Source: Tritrichomonas foetus (Eukaryota; Parabasalia; Tritrichomonadida; Tritrichomonadidae). Taken from it: a stretch of 64,000 nucleotides of DNA. The position numbers and the translations under genes were made by a program. Below the pieces are notes generated by a model that saw nothing but the letters and a program-made list of their open reading frames with translations, did no database searches and was not told where the DNA came from. The DNA lies in contig MLAK01000616.1 in NCBI GenBank assembly GCA_001839685.1, positions 128,328 to 192,327 on the forward strand, written 5' to 3'. Shown in pieces: positions 29,201 to 39,736 of the stretch. The stretch's first letter is position 1, and each line of letters starts with the position of its first letter.

Positions 29201-32200
29201 CTTAATTGTGTTAAATCTCTCATTAATTCGGAATTAATTTGGATTTTATCCATTTTTGGGGAATAAAAAAGGAATTTTATTGTTTCCAAAACAATAATAG
29301 ATGAATTTCTATATATTAAAGCGTGTTTAAAGAAAAGCAAAATCATTTTCGAGAAATCAAGTTGATAAACAGTTGAAAAAATCAAAAATATGATTTCAAT
29401 TTCTTCTAAAGTGGCTTGATCATTTGGGAAAGAAGCTTTGGCAATCATTAAAATCCAATCATCAATTTTTGTTGTGTCATTTTGGAATAAAGATAAAAAC
29501 AAAAGCCATAATGGCCAATAAATGCAATTAACAATATTTTTACGGGAAATATCATACACATTCAACGAATTATAAATTAATTGTGAAATTTCTTCAGATC
29601 GCTGTGGGAAACACGGAAGGAAGAAACAAATTAATGGAAGAAAATGAGGATTTTCAATAAATTGAACTTTTGCAGATTTTTGATGTGAAAAAATTAAAGA
29701 AATAATTAAATCAAGAGATTTTTCGGTGATTTTTTCTAAGTTTAGAAGTGGAAGCATGCTTAGAATATGTAAAGAAAGCTGTGATTCTGGTTTTTGTTTA
29801 GAAATAACCGAAAATATTTCAAAAATATTTAGCCAAATTTCTTCATTATCTAAATATGTTTCGAATAACTTGAAAAATGGGGAATAATAATCAAACTTTC
29901 TTAATAATTCTATTCCATTATCATGTTTATTCAAAGCTGTTGATAATGCTTTTAGCGCATTTAATGTAAAAGAAGGATTTTTTGAGTCAGTTGCAGCAGA
30001 AAGTAAAGAAACAAAATCTTCATCTGAGAATTTAAAAGAAGAAAATTTATCAATTAAATTCCAAATATGTAAATTTTCTAAAATGGTCGATGAAAAGAAT
30101 TCTCGAACGTTAAAAAACTTTGTAAATAAATTTGGATCACTTCCAAGAACGATAGGTAGAATTGTTTGTATATATTTATCGTGATATTCTGATGATAGCT
30201 TTTGAAGAATATTCCAGTTACCAAAAATATTGACAAGTAGCTCGGTTCGAAGTTCAGTGGTTTTTACAACACGATAAATATCACATAAACATTGAATTAC
30301 ATCGAATTTCATTTTTGAAGGTAAAATGTCTGATAATGCTCTGAAAAATGACCGCTCAACTAGCATTTGTTCATTATTTTTAGTTATTGATAAAACTGAT
30401 TTCAGTAAAATTAATGGATCTGTTTTAGATATTTCAAAAAGAGGCAAAATCACATTAATTCCACCACAGTTTGAAATGGTATTGGTAATGCAAACAGTAT
30501 ACGGAACATAAAATCCATTAAACTCAGCGTCACCAAAGGAATTATTATTACTTTGAGAAATATTTGGACAAATAGAATTTTCAATAACACGCGCAGAATA
30601 ACAGGCAATTGAATTTAAACTATTATCATAAAATGTTATTTTTTCAATATCACAGGCAACATTTTTAACCAAAAATGTTAAGGAAATCAGATTAATTAAA
30701 GGAGGAAATTTCAACTCGCAAAATGCCTGATTATCAACATTGATTGAAATATGTTTTTTATTAATGAAAATGTTCATTTTTAACCATTTTAAGCTTGCCA
30801 GTTTTTTATTTGTGTTGACTTCAATATTGGTATTAGTGGAAGAATTATTATATTTCAAAATTGGTTGAAGATCAATTAATTTGATTGAAAATGACGCTTC
30901 AATTCCATTTAAATAAATCGAAACAAATTCAAAACTTCCTTTTTCGCTTGGTTTATCAAATCTAACAAAAAATGAAATATTTGGTTTGCTATCAATTCGA
31001 ACAGGTCCAACTTTAAAATTAGTATAAAATTTATCAATATGGAAAAATGAAGTCATATCATTGGTTGATGATAACTGAATGATATCAGAGAAGACTTGAA
31101 GGAGTTTCAAATTATTTTTCATTTGAATTTTATGTAAATAAACTTTAAATTCATTTGGTGTAAAGAAAGAAGACCCAACAATTTTAAGAAGATTGACATA
31201 TTCAGGAATATCCTCAAATACATCCAGGATTGAAATTCCAATATCTGCTTGTGAACAATGAAAACGATTAATTAATGAATATTTGCATTTGGAAGCTAAT
31301 TCGGAACAAACATCTTTAAAATATTTACTCTTTTTTGAAACTGATATTAATAATTTTAAGCCTTCAACATTCCTAATTAATGAATCATCACCTAATAAAG
31401 TGAATCGCCATAATATTTGAAGATCACATAGTTGAATAGTATTCTTTAAAAATAAATCTTTCCAAGTTTCTTGGAAACACCAGATAGGATTACTTAATTC
31501 TCGTAAAAATAAAGAACTGCTGTTGCATAAATTAGTTATGAAAGAAAGAATTGAAAGTGAAAATTCAAAATCGTCTGTAGATTGAACCATTTTATGTAAA
31601 ATTAATAAATATGATGTTTTAATTAAATCTTCACAAATATCCTTTCTGCTTTTATCAACAGATGAACAAATTGCACTAAAAACTTTTTGCACCATAATTT
31701 TCCAATTTCTATCTTTAATTTTTGTAATTGATGCACAGAAATAGCGATTTATTTCTTCAACAACTAATAAAGTAACACTATCGATTGTTAATGCATATGA
31801 AATAACATTTGAAACCAAATCTTGCAGACTAACCTCAAATAAAAGAGAAATAATATAAGAGCATCGAGTTTTTGGTTCAACAAGTTCAACTACAGAATAT
31901 TGACAAATATTTTTAATTATTCCAGTTATTCTTGATCTTCTTTGAACAAAAGCATTTAAATTTTTTGATGCTTGATGAACAAGAGTGTATTTAAAATTGG
32001 AATCAACGTGATAAAGAGTATCAATTAATGATGAATGACGAATTTGTTCACAAAATTTTTGTGGGCAAAAAACAAGAAGCTGTTCAATAATACACAAAAT
32101 ATTATCAATATTAGGAGTTAATAAAATATTTGATAAAGTTTCAATCAAAAGAATTTGATTTGATTCAAAAGAACTAAAGCATTTAATGATAAGCTCCTCA

Positions 32201-33762
32201 ATTATACAAATAAAATCTTTTTCATATTTTTCAAGTTCAGTAAATGCATTGTCACTTAAAATAACAGTCCATAATGAATTTTCATTTATTTCATGACATA
32301 AAATCTTTCCAGGTAAAAACTTCGATACAAATATGATAAATAAATAATGACTGAGTTCGGTTTTTTTGGAAAATTTGGAAAATAAAACTTTGCAAAATGA
32401 AGAAGCAAAATTTGGATGTTTTTCCATCAATTGTTTAAATAAATAAAATAATTCTGGAATGGTTTTATTGACATTTAATGACAGTGGAAATTCTTCAAAA
32501 GTTTTCTTTTCTGTTTTTTTATGAAAATCTACTTTCACTAAATCCTGTTCAATGAAATCGAATTCTGGATTTTCATACAAGTTCGCGCCAAGGATCAGAT
32601 CAGTTTTTTCAGATTGTTTTTGTTTAAAAGGATGCTGTGAAATAACTTTAAAAGAAGCTTTAAGAAAATCAAGTAAAGCTTTCGAAAGAATCTCTAAATC
32701 AATTGTCAGAAAAGGTGGTTCAGCACTTTTTATCTCTAAACTATTCAAATTGTAAAAATACTGAAGAATCATTTTTCCAATGTCATAATAACTTAATTCT
32801 TTACAACTTAAATTGTTTGGATCAGAAATTGAATGATTTTGATCCAATTCATTGTTGAGGCCGGATTTGATGATGCTTTCATGAAAAACTTCTGATTTTT
32901 GTTTGGATAAGAAGAATAATTCATGCATGATGAAAGCCATGATATTTGACTCTGTTTTTGGTGAATCGATTCTGATTTTATTTGATGTGAATATTTTTAG
33001 GCTTTTTTCTAAAATAGATTTATTTGCATCATTAAAAAAGTTCCCTGAAACCACCCGTGAGCAATAAAGAGAAATAAATGAAATGCATGGATAAAAATAG
33101 GGTTCAATTGGCTTTTCTGTATTTGAAAAATAGTTAATTAAATGATTAATCATAATTTCTACGAAGGATCGAATGGGTGAACCATCAGGAGTACTCAAAA
33201 TTCTAATAGTATACATTTGAATGTACTCTAAAATTGGAGTAAGAACATACAATATAAAATCAGAAATAATTTCATCTTTGCACATAAATATTACAGTATG
33301 AACCATAGAATATTTCTCTAGAAACCAAATTGGAAATAATGGAGCATCTTCATTGTTTAATAAATATTGGAATTTCAAATAAAATTGATGGAAAAAGGCA
33401 ATCGAGAATCTAATCAAATGTGGTTCTGCTAAACTTAGAATAGCTTTTTTATTTAATAAATTTTTATCTGCAAGAAATGTTTGACAAAATTCAAAATAAT
33501 CTAATCCAATTTGTTGATCAAATTTGAGATAACCTGGAAGAATGTTTTCTGGATTTTCTTCGATTTCTTTGGCATGGATGTACAGCGATTTTGATGGAAT
33601 TGTCTCAAATGAAAATGATTGAATTTGGGATGAAAATGGTGGAGTGATGTTTGCGGCTGATTTTGGATACTTTACAGTAAAATAGCGAATCCAGAATTTG
33701 TGTTTTGGATCAGATAATTTGAGACCAGTTAATTTTTTGAAAGAGGCTTTCAGCTTCTTCAT
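26209..33762 (-). CDS. BEACH-domain protein (LvsA/neurobeachin/LYST superfamily)
   Basis: 2517 residues from ATG at 33762. The N-terminal two thirds are helical repeats without sharp motifs. A concanavalin-like sandwich sits near residues 900-1080 (VGPVRIDSKPNISFFVRF). A PH-BEACH domain is near 1800-1925 (YKGTIYFTSNSLSFES). The BEACH domain is about 1930-2200, with the hallmark WLNMFSGRSFNDIAQYPVFPW and a later HPGRLFCSIEDSF stretch. WD40-like repeats follow to the end (DHDFVISSSQDTSLCIW). Known role: large BEACH proteins act in membrane fission and fusion, lysosome size, phagocytosis and cytokinesis (Dictyostelium LvsA, human LYST). Length and order are typical. A CCTTT initiator lies about 34 nt upstream. 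Confidence 0.92.
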   Translation of the reverse strand: MKKLKASFKKLTGLKLSDPKHKFWIRYFTVKYPKSAANITPPFSSQIQSFSFETIPSKSLYIHAKEIEENPENILPGYLKFDQQIGLDYFEFCQTFLADKNLLNKKAILSLAEPHLIRFSIAFFHQFYLKFQYLLNNEDAPLFPIWFLEKYSMVHTVIFMCKDEIISDFILYVLTPILEYIQMYTIRILSTPDGSPIRSFVEIMINHLINYFSNTEKPIEPYFYPCISFISLYCSRVVSGNFFNDANKSILEKSLKIFTSNKIRIDSPKTESNIMAFIMHELFFLSKQKSEVFHESIIKSGLNNELDQNHSISDPNNLSCKELSYYDIGKMILQYFYNLNSLEIKSAEPPFLTIDLEILSKALLDFLKASFKVISQHPFKQKQSEKTDLILGANLYENPEFDFIEQDLVKVDFHKKTEKKTFEEFPLSLNVNKTIPELFYLFKQLMEKHPNFASSFCKVLFSKFSKKTELSHYLFIIFVSKFLPGKILCHEINENSLWTVILSDNAFTELEKYEKDFICIIEELIIKCFSSFESNQILLIETLSNILLTPNIDNILCIIEQLLVFCPQKFCEQIRHSSLIDTLYHVDSNFKYTLVHQASKNLNAFVQRRSRITGIIKNICQYSVVELVEPKTRCSYIISLLFEVSLQDLVSNVISYALTIDSVTLLVVEEINRYFCASITKIKDRNWKIMVQKVFSAICSSVDKSRKDICEDLIKTSYLLILHKMVQSTDDFEFSLSILSFITNLCNSSSLFLRELSNPIWCFQETWKDLFLKNTIQLCDLQILWRFTLLGDDSLIRNVEGLKLLISVSKKSKYFKDVCSELASKCKYSLINRFHCSQADIGISILDVFEDIPEYVNLLKIVGSSFFTPNEFKVYLHKIQMKNNLKLLQVFSDIIQLSSTNDMTSFFHIDKFYTNFKVGPVRIDSKPNISFFVRFDKPSEKGSFEFVSIYLNGIEASFSIKLIDLQPILKYNNSSTNTNIEVNTNKKLASLKWLKMNIFINKKHISINVDNQAFCELKFPPLINLISLTFLVKNVACDIEKITFYDNSLNSIACYSARVIENSICPNISQSNNNSFGDAEFNGFYVPYTVCITNTISNCGGINVILPLFEISKTDPLILLKSVLSITKNNEQMLVERSFFRALSDILPSKMKFDVIQCLCDIYRVVKTTELRTELLVNIFGNWNILQKLSSEYHDKYIQTILPIVLGSDPNLFTKFFNVREFFSSTILENLHIWNLIDKFSSFKFSDEDFVSLLSAATDSKNPSFTLNALKALSTALNKHDNGIELLRKFDYYSPFFKLFETYLDNEEIWLNIFEIFSVISKQKPESQLSLHILSMLPLLNLEKITEKSLDLIISLIFSHQKSAKVQFIENPHFLPLICFFLPCFPQRSEEISQLIYNSLNVYDISRKNIVNCIYWPLWLLFLSLFQNDTTKIDDWILMIAKASFPNDQATLEEIEIIFLIFSTVYQLDFSKMILLFFKHALIYRNSSIIVLETIKFLFYSPKMDKIQINSELMRDLTQLSKFVVNVPIPTPIFNSSLNSNPSQEDFEIIKLCIAAALKNKELINKEIPLFEQSDISISSTLLLLIHRIVIENAEIALVFLEKINEILSSRHSKLVLNILYNDFKENENATILLNKYLSGNIMENSQEELENLLKVDRQKYQKHFDEIKQNVSKLLFEHLEEIYTTEKLRLNQLNMNLPKFDEMIKENCESLARLSRQNHRIWTTISLKLVESGAIWNATSSEGLHWKLDDCLDSFGRRMKTKVNRHFNNHKDASLARDSSTGAETIKRTFFGQNEIVNDIGAYLEKLRNSIFKLDCTLVTVKAYYKGTIYFTSNSLSFESIEVTDEFGQKKESRPKMVEIFYENIKFLMKRRFLHQKIGAEVFTDKRSSYFFIFEDNKILKTFIGKMKSVGCKKLSKIDEFTSKWKTGKISNYEYIYWLNMFSGRSFNDIAQYPVFPWVLTNYSSDVLDLFDTKNYRNLSKPIGALNEERLENLKAMYQELTSNEIGVGAPSLYRLHYSSPGFVTYFLIRCEPFTTLHIALQSGRFDHPGRLFCSIEDSFASCVSLNNDFRELIPEFYSTCEFLLNSNNFDLGKGINDVVLPKWAKSPSLFIALNRLALESPIVSSSLNEWIDLIFGFKQQDIQANNLFHNFSDPSYFDKCNPDEKDHIMTHAANFGVNPSKLFSQSHPKRIPPFSPDFRNSLRIVPILRYKQFKPMKLWCTQNEMMAILLPGTLMQAQLDVISGNNNNLSFRLVSKFGLNFPMNLATTNIIDKFTKILEENNSFVVSNPWSQVFDVIDVSRHKEIFTSTEHQSTITAIAADHDFVISSSQDTSLCIWSISKKRMNSHVHAHNHKINCIDYNYDMDLIASVDKIGVFSYSSAINSIFIRSIKLERIPKNILISTLGFTILFYEERNLMDVTSIIETYDLSQRIVEVCKVPGSITSSCLCEFPDRSQYLFISMSTLKIFMHSVTDLTRRAVYGEVESEVCISTFSKERNELFLSLANGNLLSYQFGL

Positions 33763-34134
33763 TAATGGTAAATTGGCAATTGGTGGTCAAATAAAGGTGA
33801 TTTAGAACCCTGATTTTATTTTGTGAATATATTGACAATATTATGATTCTTTGTGAATTAAAGAATATTTTTAATTTAATATTGAATTTAAATAATATAT
33901 ATTTATGTTATAAAGTGGAAATTTTGAGATTAAAATCTAAATGTAACATCCGAAAAAAAAACTTGACTGAAATGGTTTTATTCATATGGAAAGATGTTTT
34001 CCATTGTTGTTTAGAATTGATGTTGATATTGAAATAGAATGAAATAAATAAGAAAAAAAAAAGCTAAATTTGCGAACTTTAATTCAAACAAAACGTGCTA
34101 TTATCATAGCATCAAAACTAAATCATACTATGTG
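33763..34134. other. Gene-free spacer
   Basis: 372 AT-rich bases between the BEACH gene 5' end and the 3' end of the short coiled-coil gene. It includes the M5-like initiator; nothing else is seen. Confidence 0.5.
33793..33797 (-). promoter_or_regulatory. M5-type initiator (CCTTT) of the BEACH gene
   Basis: The minus strand reads ATCACCTTTATTTG, with CCTTT at 33797-33793, about 31-35 nt before the ATG. In T. vaginalis M5 (CCTTT) replaces Inr and transcription starts at its second C. Confidence 0.45.
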
Positions 34135-34890
34135 CTATTGTGGAAATTGAAATTTTTTCATTTCATTCGATAAAATTAATAGCTGAACAGATAATTTGTG
34201 AATTTGTGAATCAAACTTTCTTGGAGAGCAAGAAGAAAACTTTCTTTTTTCCAAGTGGCTTATTTTAGATCTAATTTCTGTTGCTGCCTCTTTGGCATGA
34301 TAAACAACATTGATTATTTCTTTTTTCGTATCAGGATTTTGTAAACAATACAATTTTGGTAATTTTTGCATTGTTTCTAATATTTCACTTAAGGGTGAAG
34401 GCAAAAGCTTTGGGTCATTTTCGGAATATTGAACAAGAATGATTTCATTCTCAAGTAAATGGGTGGAAATTGGAGGAGGAGCAATAATGTCAAAAATTAT
34501 ACTTTCGTACTCTTCGTTTTTCTCCATAATATCATTCAGTGATGATTTTAATTTTCGATTCATTATTTTCAACTTTTTCTGTTTGATGACTTCCTCCTTA
34601 ATGGCATTGTCCATCTCATCAATATGGTCTTTAAGCCGTTGGTTTTCATCTCTTTCTCCACTTATTTTTTGAATCGATAAGTTTGTATTGTGAAGCATTT
34701 GCTTGGCGTTACTTCTGGCTGTATTCAAAGTAGTTTCTCTTTCTTCAAATTTGGCTTTTCGTTCTGAAATTTGTTTAGAAACTGAATTATATTCTTCTTC
34801 GAGTAAACAGTTTTCATCTTCAAGCATTTTTATCTGTTTTTGTAGTGCTGCTATAGCAGCAAGAGCTGCTCTTGAGTTTTCTTTGTCCAT
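34135..34890 (-). CDS. Short coiled-coil protein, function unknown
   Basis: 251 residues from ATG at 34890 (MDKENSRAALAAIAALQKQ). Residues 5-130 form one long coiled coil, including an NxKQML / KISGERDENQRLKDH heptad stretch. A short non-coiled segment with APPPIS follows near 138, then a mixed alpha region (LPSPLSEILETMQKLPKLY) and a final helical stretch. The KRKFSSCSPRKF segment near 215 offers possible phosphosites. Size and layout resemble small kinetochore or centriole coiled-coil subunits, but I cannot name a family. It stands alone with about 370-570 bases on either side. Confidence 0.7.
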   Translation of the reverse strand: MDKENSRAALAAIAALQKQIKMLEDENCLLEEEYNSVSKQISERKAKFEERETTLNTARSNAKQMLHNTNLSIQKISGERDENQRLKDHIDEMDNAIKEEVIKQKKLKIMNRKLKSSLNDIMEKNEEYESIIFDIIAPPPISTHLLENEIILVQYSENDPKLLPSPLSEILETMQKLPKLYCLQNPDTKKEIINVVYHAKEAATEIRSKISHLEKRKFSSCSPRKFDSQIHKLSVQLLILSNEMKKFQFPQ

Positions 34891-35460
34891 GTAAAACTGA
34901 AATAATAAACAGCAAATAAATATCCAATTTTTCTGAGGAAAAAAAGTACGTTAAGTATTTCAAATATTTATACATATTTTGGGAATTTTATGAAACTTGT
35001 CTCTTTTTTATTTACTTGGTGAGGATTGTATCCAGAAAGATACCTTTTACATAATAAGATAATGTCATAATATCGAACAAATGTTGTGAAATTTCCAGCT
35101 TCATTAAATTGATATCACTCTTTGTTGACTCTTTTTAGTTCTCGATCGTTAAATGTTCACATACTATATGTTATATATAATACATAGTTTCTATTACTAT
35201 ATTATCATTCATTGTATCTAGCCGTAGATTTTTTGTGCATTTTTTTGAAGACACTTGATAATATCAGTTGGTGTTGATCTTTCTTTAGCCTATTTATTGC
35301 ATGATATTATTGTACAATATATAGAAAAAATCATCATTGAATTAGAAAGATTTTATTATCATTCCTACTAGATTAAAATAAAAGAGAGTTTGGTCAATAA
35401 AAAAATGATAATAACATGAAATCATTAAATTGGAAAATGAAAACATAAAAACAGTTTTAG
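34891..35460. other. Gene-free stretch
   Basis: 570 AT-rich bases between two minus-strand genes. I see no open frame with domains, no tandem repeat and no RNA-gene signature. Confidence 0.5.
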
Positions 35461-37053
35461 CTATGTCGAAAATGATGCATCATCAGGAGCTGATTCACTT
35501 GGAGCAATTGTGTCAATATACTTCTTCAAACTTGGATTTATGTTAATTGCTTTTCGGTAAAGATCAAAAAATCCATCTTTCCCATTATCTTCTGCAAAAG
35601 CATATTGTTCAAGAGAATATGTTTTATAACAGATGGTAAAATCTTTAGAATTCCGCATTATAACCTCTTTCAAACGAGGTTCATTTAAAAAGTAATCATG
35701 GGCTATTAAAATATTTTCATCAAATGTTTCAGATGTTTTTCCAGCATATAAAGAATACAAAATAGAGTCGTATGTGACAGAGTTATTAGGTGAGCTGTTT
35801 GCTTTCTTTTCGTAAAAATTGTGTCGAATGAATGAAAAGGATGATTTCAATATATCTTCTAATTTAACAATCAATTCTTCACTTATATTTGGATCTGCTA
35901 AAATGAAAAACTTTATCATGGAATTTTCACTGTCATTTATGATATTATTGTAACTGTTATTTAAACTACTGTTTGAGTCACCAATACTTTTGTTTTCACT
36001 TGGAGTTTCAATTCTGCTTTCGTTTTTGGCGTCAATATTTTCTTGTTCAAATTGTGATTTATCAATAGTATTTGATTTATTATTTTCAAGATCGATATTT
36101 GCAACATTATCATGCTCCATGCTTCCATCGCTACTAGACTGGTGTTTTAATTCATTTTCATCAACATTTTTGGAAACTTCATTTGAAATATGCGAATGGT
36201 TTTCGTTTTTAGTTGGTGATTGACCCTTTTGATTGAACATATAACCATCGTCTATTTTTAAAAAGAAAGCAGGAATTGTTTCTTCATCAGGAATGTTAGT
36301 GTTGCATTTCGGATAATTTTGAATCTCTTCTCTTTGCTTATTTGTCAAAAATACAATAGTTTTTGAATCATTTGTTAAATTTTTGCTTGGAGCAAATAAA
36401 AAAAGTTGACAAAGCGAGAGAGGAACCTGTGAAATCAAAAGCTTGTCACCAATGAAGCAGGAAAATCCCCAAATTTGAGGACCGAGTTTCTGAATGGAAG
36501 TATGTAAAATCGACACAATAATTGCGCCAAGGTCCCAATTTGCCTGACGAATTGTTGGAAATGAAAATTTAAATAAACTTAGATTCGATGGATTCAATAA
36601 TTCATTAAAAATTCTGTAACCTTCATTTTCAAGGTATTCTTTTAGAATAGAATAATCAGACAAAAAGCTATTCCTTAATGCAAAAAATAATCCTTGATGG
36701 ATATTCTCTAAAGTTTGAGAAACTATATTATCTGGAAAATCACTTGTCAATCTAAGAATTAGTAAAATGCATGATTTGTCATCCAAAAAGTAGGTATGAA
36801 TTGCAATTTTATATAAATCCAAAGAAAGAAGCTGCACTTCATCATCGCCAATTGAAAGAGTTGTATAGGTAAAAATCGACACGATTGCATCAAGGAAACT
36901 TTCGAGCTCCCTTGGTTGAAAACATTTTGGATATTTGAATAAGATGTTGGACAAAAAGTTGCTTTCTACATCGTCATATTCACTTCCTATTCGAAAAGGA
37001 AAATGATGAAACACGAAAAATGATGAAGATGAATCGCCATCTTCAAATATCAT
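35461..37053 (-). CDS. CCZ1/INTU/HPS4-type longin-domain protein (tentative)
   Basis: 530 residues from the ATG at 37053. The N-terminal about 130 residues look like the first longin domain of the CCZ1/INTU/HPS4 group: an exposed beta strand with FFVFHHFPF, then LSNILFKYPKCFQPRELESFLDAI (compare KILYYHPKD in CCZ1), then the strand TLSIGDDEVQLLSLDLYKIA. A second longin-like sheet is near 175-225 (WGFSCFIGDKLLISQV). Residues 270-370 are a disordered Ser/Asn/Glu insert, and the C-terminus is a third globular part. Known role: CCZ1 with MON1 activates Rab7; HPS4 with HPS1 activates Rab32/38. The assignment rests on pattern only; other longin adaptors are possible. Confidence 0.5.
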   Translation of the reverse strand: MIFEDGDSSSSFFVFHHFPFRIGSEYDDVESNFLSNILFKYPKCFQPRELESFLDAIVSIFTYTTLSIGDDEVQLLSLDLYKIAIHTYFLDDKSCILLILRLTSDFPDNIVSQTLENIHQGLFFALRNSFLSDYSILKEYLENEGYRIFNELLNPSNLSLFKFSFPTIRQANWDLGAIIVSILHTSIQKLGPQIWGFSCFIGDKLLISQVPLSLCQLFLFAPSKNLTNDSKTIVFLTNKQREEIQNYPKCNTNIPDEETIPAFFLKIDDGYMFNQKGQSPTKNENHSHISNEVSKNVDENELKHQSSSDGSMEHDNVANIDLENNKSNTIDKSQFEQENIDAKNESRIETPSENKSIGDSNSSLNNSYNNIINDSENSMIKFFILADPNISEELIVKLEDILKSSFSFIRHNFYEKKANSSPNNSVTYDSILYSLYAGKTSETFDENILIAHDYFLNEPRLKEVIMRNSKDFTICYKTYSLEQYAFAEDNGKDGFFDLYRKAININPSLKKYIDTIAPSESAPDDASFST

Positions 37054-37916
37054 CAAAACAAAAAAAAATTATTTTATTCTATAATTATTTGGTCATCATA
37101 TTTTGTTAAGTTATTGATGGTTAACTGGAATCACCATTATTAAATCATATCGTAATAAAACAAATCAATTTTATGACATCGATCAAAATGATTTTGTTCC
37201 AATATCCCTCGACCTTCATGACTATTCGATAAATTTTATGGGAAGCAAAGGAGTAAATAGTGGTAAAATTGATATGAAGTAATGATCATCACAATCAGAT
37301 TTATTATTGACCATGGATTCTCACATTTTTCGCTTCTTTATAGTCTTGAGCATTTCAGAAAGGCAATTTCTAACATCAGATAAACTTTTTGAATATATTG
37401 ATTCTCAATTTTTTTATTTTAATTAATGGTTTTATCTCAAAAATTCATAGATCTGGACGATCATGGAAAAAGTTCAATATACCATACAAAATTTCTTAAT
37501 ATACAAAAATAAATTTCTATTATCGTTCAATATTCAATCTTTTTTCGTTAGTAACACAATAAATTTAACTTACACGATTCATTCATCGTTAAATTAGTTT
37601 AAGAATCAATATTTAATAACTTAATATTATTTTTCGAAAAAAAAGCATGAAAATAAGTGAATATCATCTAATAATGTAGATACTTTTATTTTTGAAAAAA
37701 TCATTCAAAAAAATTCTGACAAATTGCTTTTTGTTCCTTTGAAAATAAAACTAAATGCATAAACGAATCAATAAAGTAATGAATATTTCTATTTTGGTAA
37801 TGTTAGTTAATTCAATTTTCTATCATTACCCTTCAAATTCTTTTATTTAGATTATATATTTCTGAATAAGCTCTGAAATAATGTATTCAAAAATCCAGCA
37901 AATAAAATCATTCAAA
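37054..37916. other. Divergent intergenic region
   Basis: 863 AT-rich bases upstream of both the longin-type gene (minus) and the Tup1-like gene (plus). Nothing coding is seen. The Inr of the Tup1-like gene is at its right end. Confidence 0.5.
37908..37914 (+). promoter_or_regulatory. Inr of the Tup1-like gene
   Basis: TCATTCA with A+1 at 37910 lies 7 nt before the ATG at 37917. It argues for that ATG rather than the in-frame one at 37881. Confidence 0.55.
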
Positions 37917-39317
37917 ATGGATCAAGGGTTTCTCATCCACGAAACAAGCGCCTTGAACGACCATTCAGCCGACAAAATTTTTGATAAAATCACTGAGATA
38001 GAAAAGAGTGTCTGCAAACTTCGCGCTGAAACGGCAGACCTTCAGCGTCTCAAAAGTCAAAGCCAGATTTATCTCCAGATGTACCAAAACGACTACGAGT
38101 CCCTTAAATCGCTATACAAGACACTAAAAGACAGAATGAATGCTTTTGACGTTATGAATAATCTGCCCGGAAGCTACCAAAACGATTATAGCAAATCAGA
38201 TTTGGCCGAAAACAAAAACTTCTTCAATAAGCAAAATAACTACAATAATGGCAACTATGCACAACAACAAAATCAAATGGAATCTATGCAAACTATGCAA
38301 ATCGCGTCAGCTTCTGGAAATTCTCTTTCCCATATCGAGCTTCAATGGGATATCATGTCAAATGATAAATTCTATAACAAGTCAACAGTACATCTTCGGT
38401 ATGCTTTAAATACCAGCTCTGTTTTATGCTCGGTTCAATTTGACTCGACTGGCAAAAGATTTGCATTTGCAGATGGCCGAACAGTTTTTCTAATCAATAC
38501 AGCAGATGGCTCATTACTATCTTCTTTTGATATTCCTCACATTCTTTCGCAAACTGAGATTCACACTCGAGCTTTGTGTTTTTCACCTGATGATAATTAC
38601 ATTTTAATCAGCGCTACAAATAATTCGATTATTGTATTTTCTATTCCGAATAGGTCACTTGCTGTTACATTGAAAGAGCATACTGGTTTAGTTTCTTCAT
38701 TACTTTTCCTACCTGACGGAAAACTACTCAGTGGCGGCTTTGATGGAACTTTATGTATATGGGATTTAAAGACTTGTGCTCTTGTAAATAAAATCCAACA
38801 TGGATCAACCGAAGAGGCGAAAAGAGATAAAAGTGATTTGATTATATCGTTAGCAATGGCATATGATCAATCATTTGTTGCTGTTGGTTTTATGAATGGA
38901 TCTGTTGGAATTTATGAGCCCTCATTTTCCCAACCAATGAATACATTTAATGCACATACAGAATTTATGCTAAATGTATCAACTGCTAATAAATCTCTTC
39001 TTCTTGCAACATCGTCACACGATAACTCAACAAAGTTATGGAGTCTTCGCGGTGTTGCTTCTTGTAAGCATACTTTACTTGGTCATACAAATTGTGTTTT
39101 AACATCATCTTTCTCAAATGATGATTCAATTTTATTCACTGGATCAAAAGATGAAAATATTAAAGCGTGGGATGTCAAAACAGGAAATTTACTATTCACT
39201 TTAACTGCACATAAAAATACTTTGTTTGAAGTTGATCATCATCCACTTGAAAAGTGTTTTGTTACTTGCAGCGGTGATGGAATTGTTTGTTTATGGGATT
39301 ACACTTCAAAGAAATAA
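37917..39317 (+). CDS. Tup1/Groucho-like WD40 protein
   Basis: 466 residues from ATG 37917; an in-frame ATG at 37881 would add 12 residues but sits before the Inr. Residues 15-90 are helical and coiled-coil-prone (KIFDKITEIEKSVCKLRAE, then a YLQMYQNDYESLKSLYK stretch), resembling a Tup1-type oligomerisation helix. Residues 90-150 are an Asn/Gln-rich linker. Residues 165-466 hold about seven WD40 blades, with good repeats at HTGLVSSLLFLPDGKLLSGG, HDNSTKLWSL, GSKDENIKAWDV and CSGDGIVCLWD. Known role: Tup1-type proteins are transcriptional co-repressors. The general WD40 call is firm, the co-repressor identity less so; a cytoplasmic scaffold is possible. Confidence 0.75.
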   Translation: MDQGFLIHETSALNDHSADKIFDKITEIEKSVCKLRAETADLQRLKSQSQIYLQMYQNDYESLKSLYKTLKDRMNAFDVMNNLPGSYQNDYSKSDLAENKNFFNKQNNYNNGNYAQQQNQMESMQTMQIASASGNSLSHIELQWDIMSNDKFYNKSTVHLRYALNTSSVLCSVQFDSTGKRFAFADGRTVFLINTADGSLLSSFDIPHILSQTEIHTRALCFSPDDNYILISATNNSIIVFSIPNRSLAVTLKEHTGLVSSLLFLPDGKLLSGGFDGTLCIWDLKTCALVNKIQHGSTEEAKRDKSDLIISLAMAYDQSFVAVGFMNGSVGIYEPSFSQPMNTFNAHTEFMLNVSTANKSLLLATSSHDNSTKLWSLRGVASCKHTLLGHTNCVLTSSFSNDDSILFTGSKDENIKAWDVKTGNLLFTLTAHKNTLFEVDHHPLEKCFVTCSGDGIVCLWDYTSKK

Positions 39318-39736
39318 TCTTTCCTGATTTTATAAGAAATAATAAGAGAGAAATTTATATAGAATTGTTATAAAAAAGAGTCTAATTTAGTTTTTGATGT
39401 CATTGTCAAAAAAAGAAAAAGAAGGAAAAGCGTGATATTTTATTAATAGAAATATAAATATATTACCATGTTTGATACTTTTAATATTACATCTTTCTCC
39501 ATATAATAAAACTTAAATATTCTTTATTTCTCTCTTTATCTATATCTATACCTATATTTTAATGATCTAAATTTATATATAAAAATCATTTCCAATCAAA
39601 CAGAATTTGCCTGAACAACCAAACAATCATTGATATTAAAAGTAATAAAAACAAGGATTAGCTTTTTCATTTCTTTAAATTTATTGATATATGTTATGTG
39701 AATATAAAATAATAATAATGATTATATACGTGTACA
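39318..39736. other. Convergent intergenic region
   Basis: 419 AT-rich bases between two 3' ends. No gene or repeat of note. Confidence 0.5.
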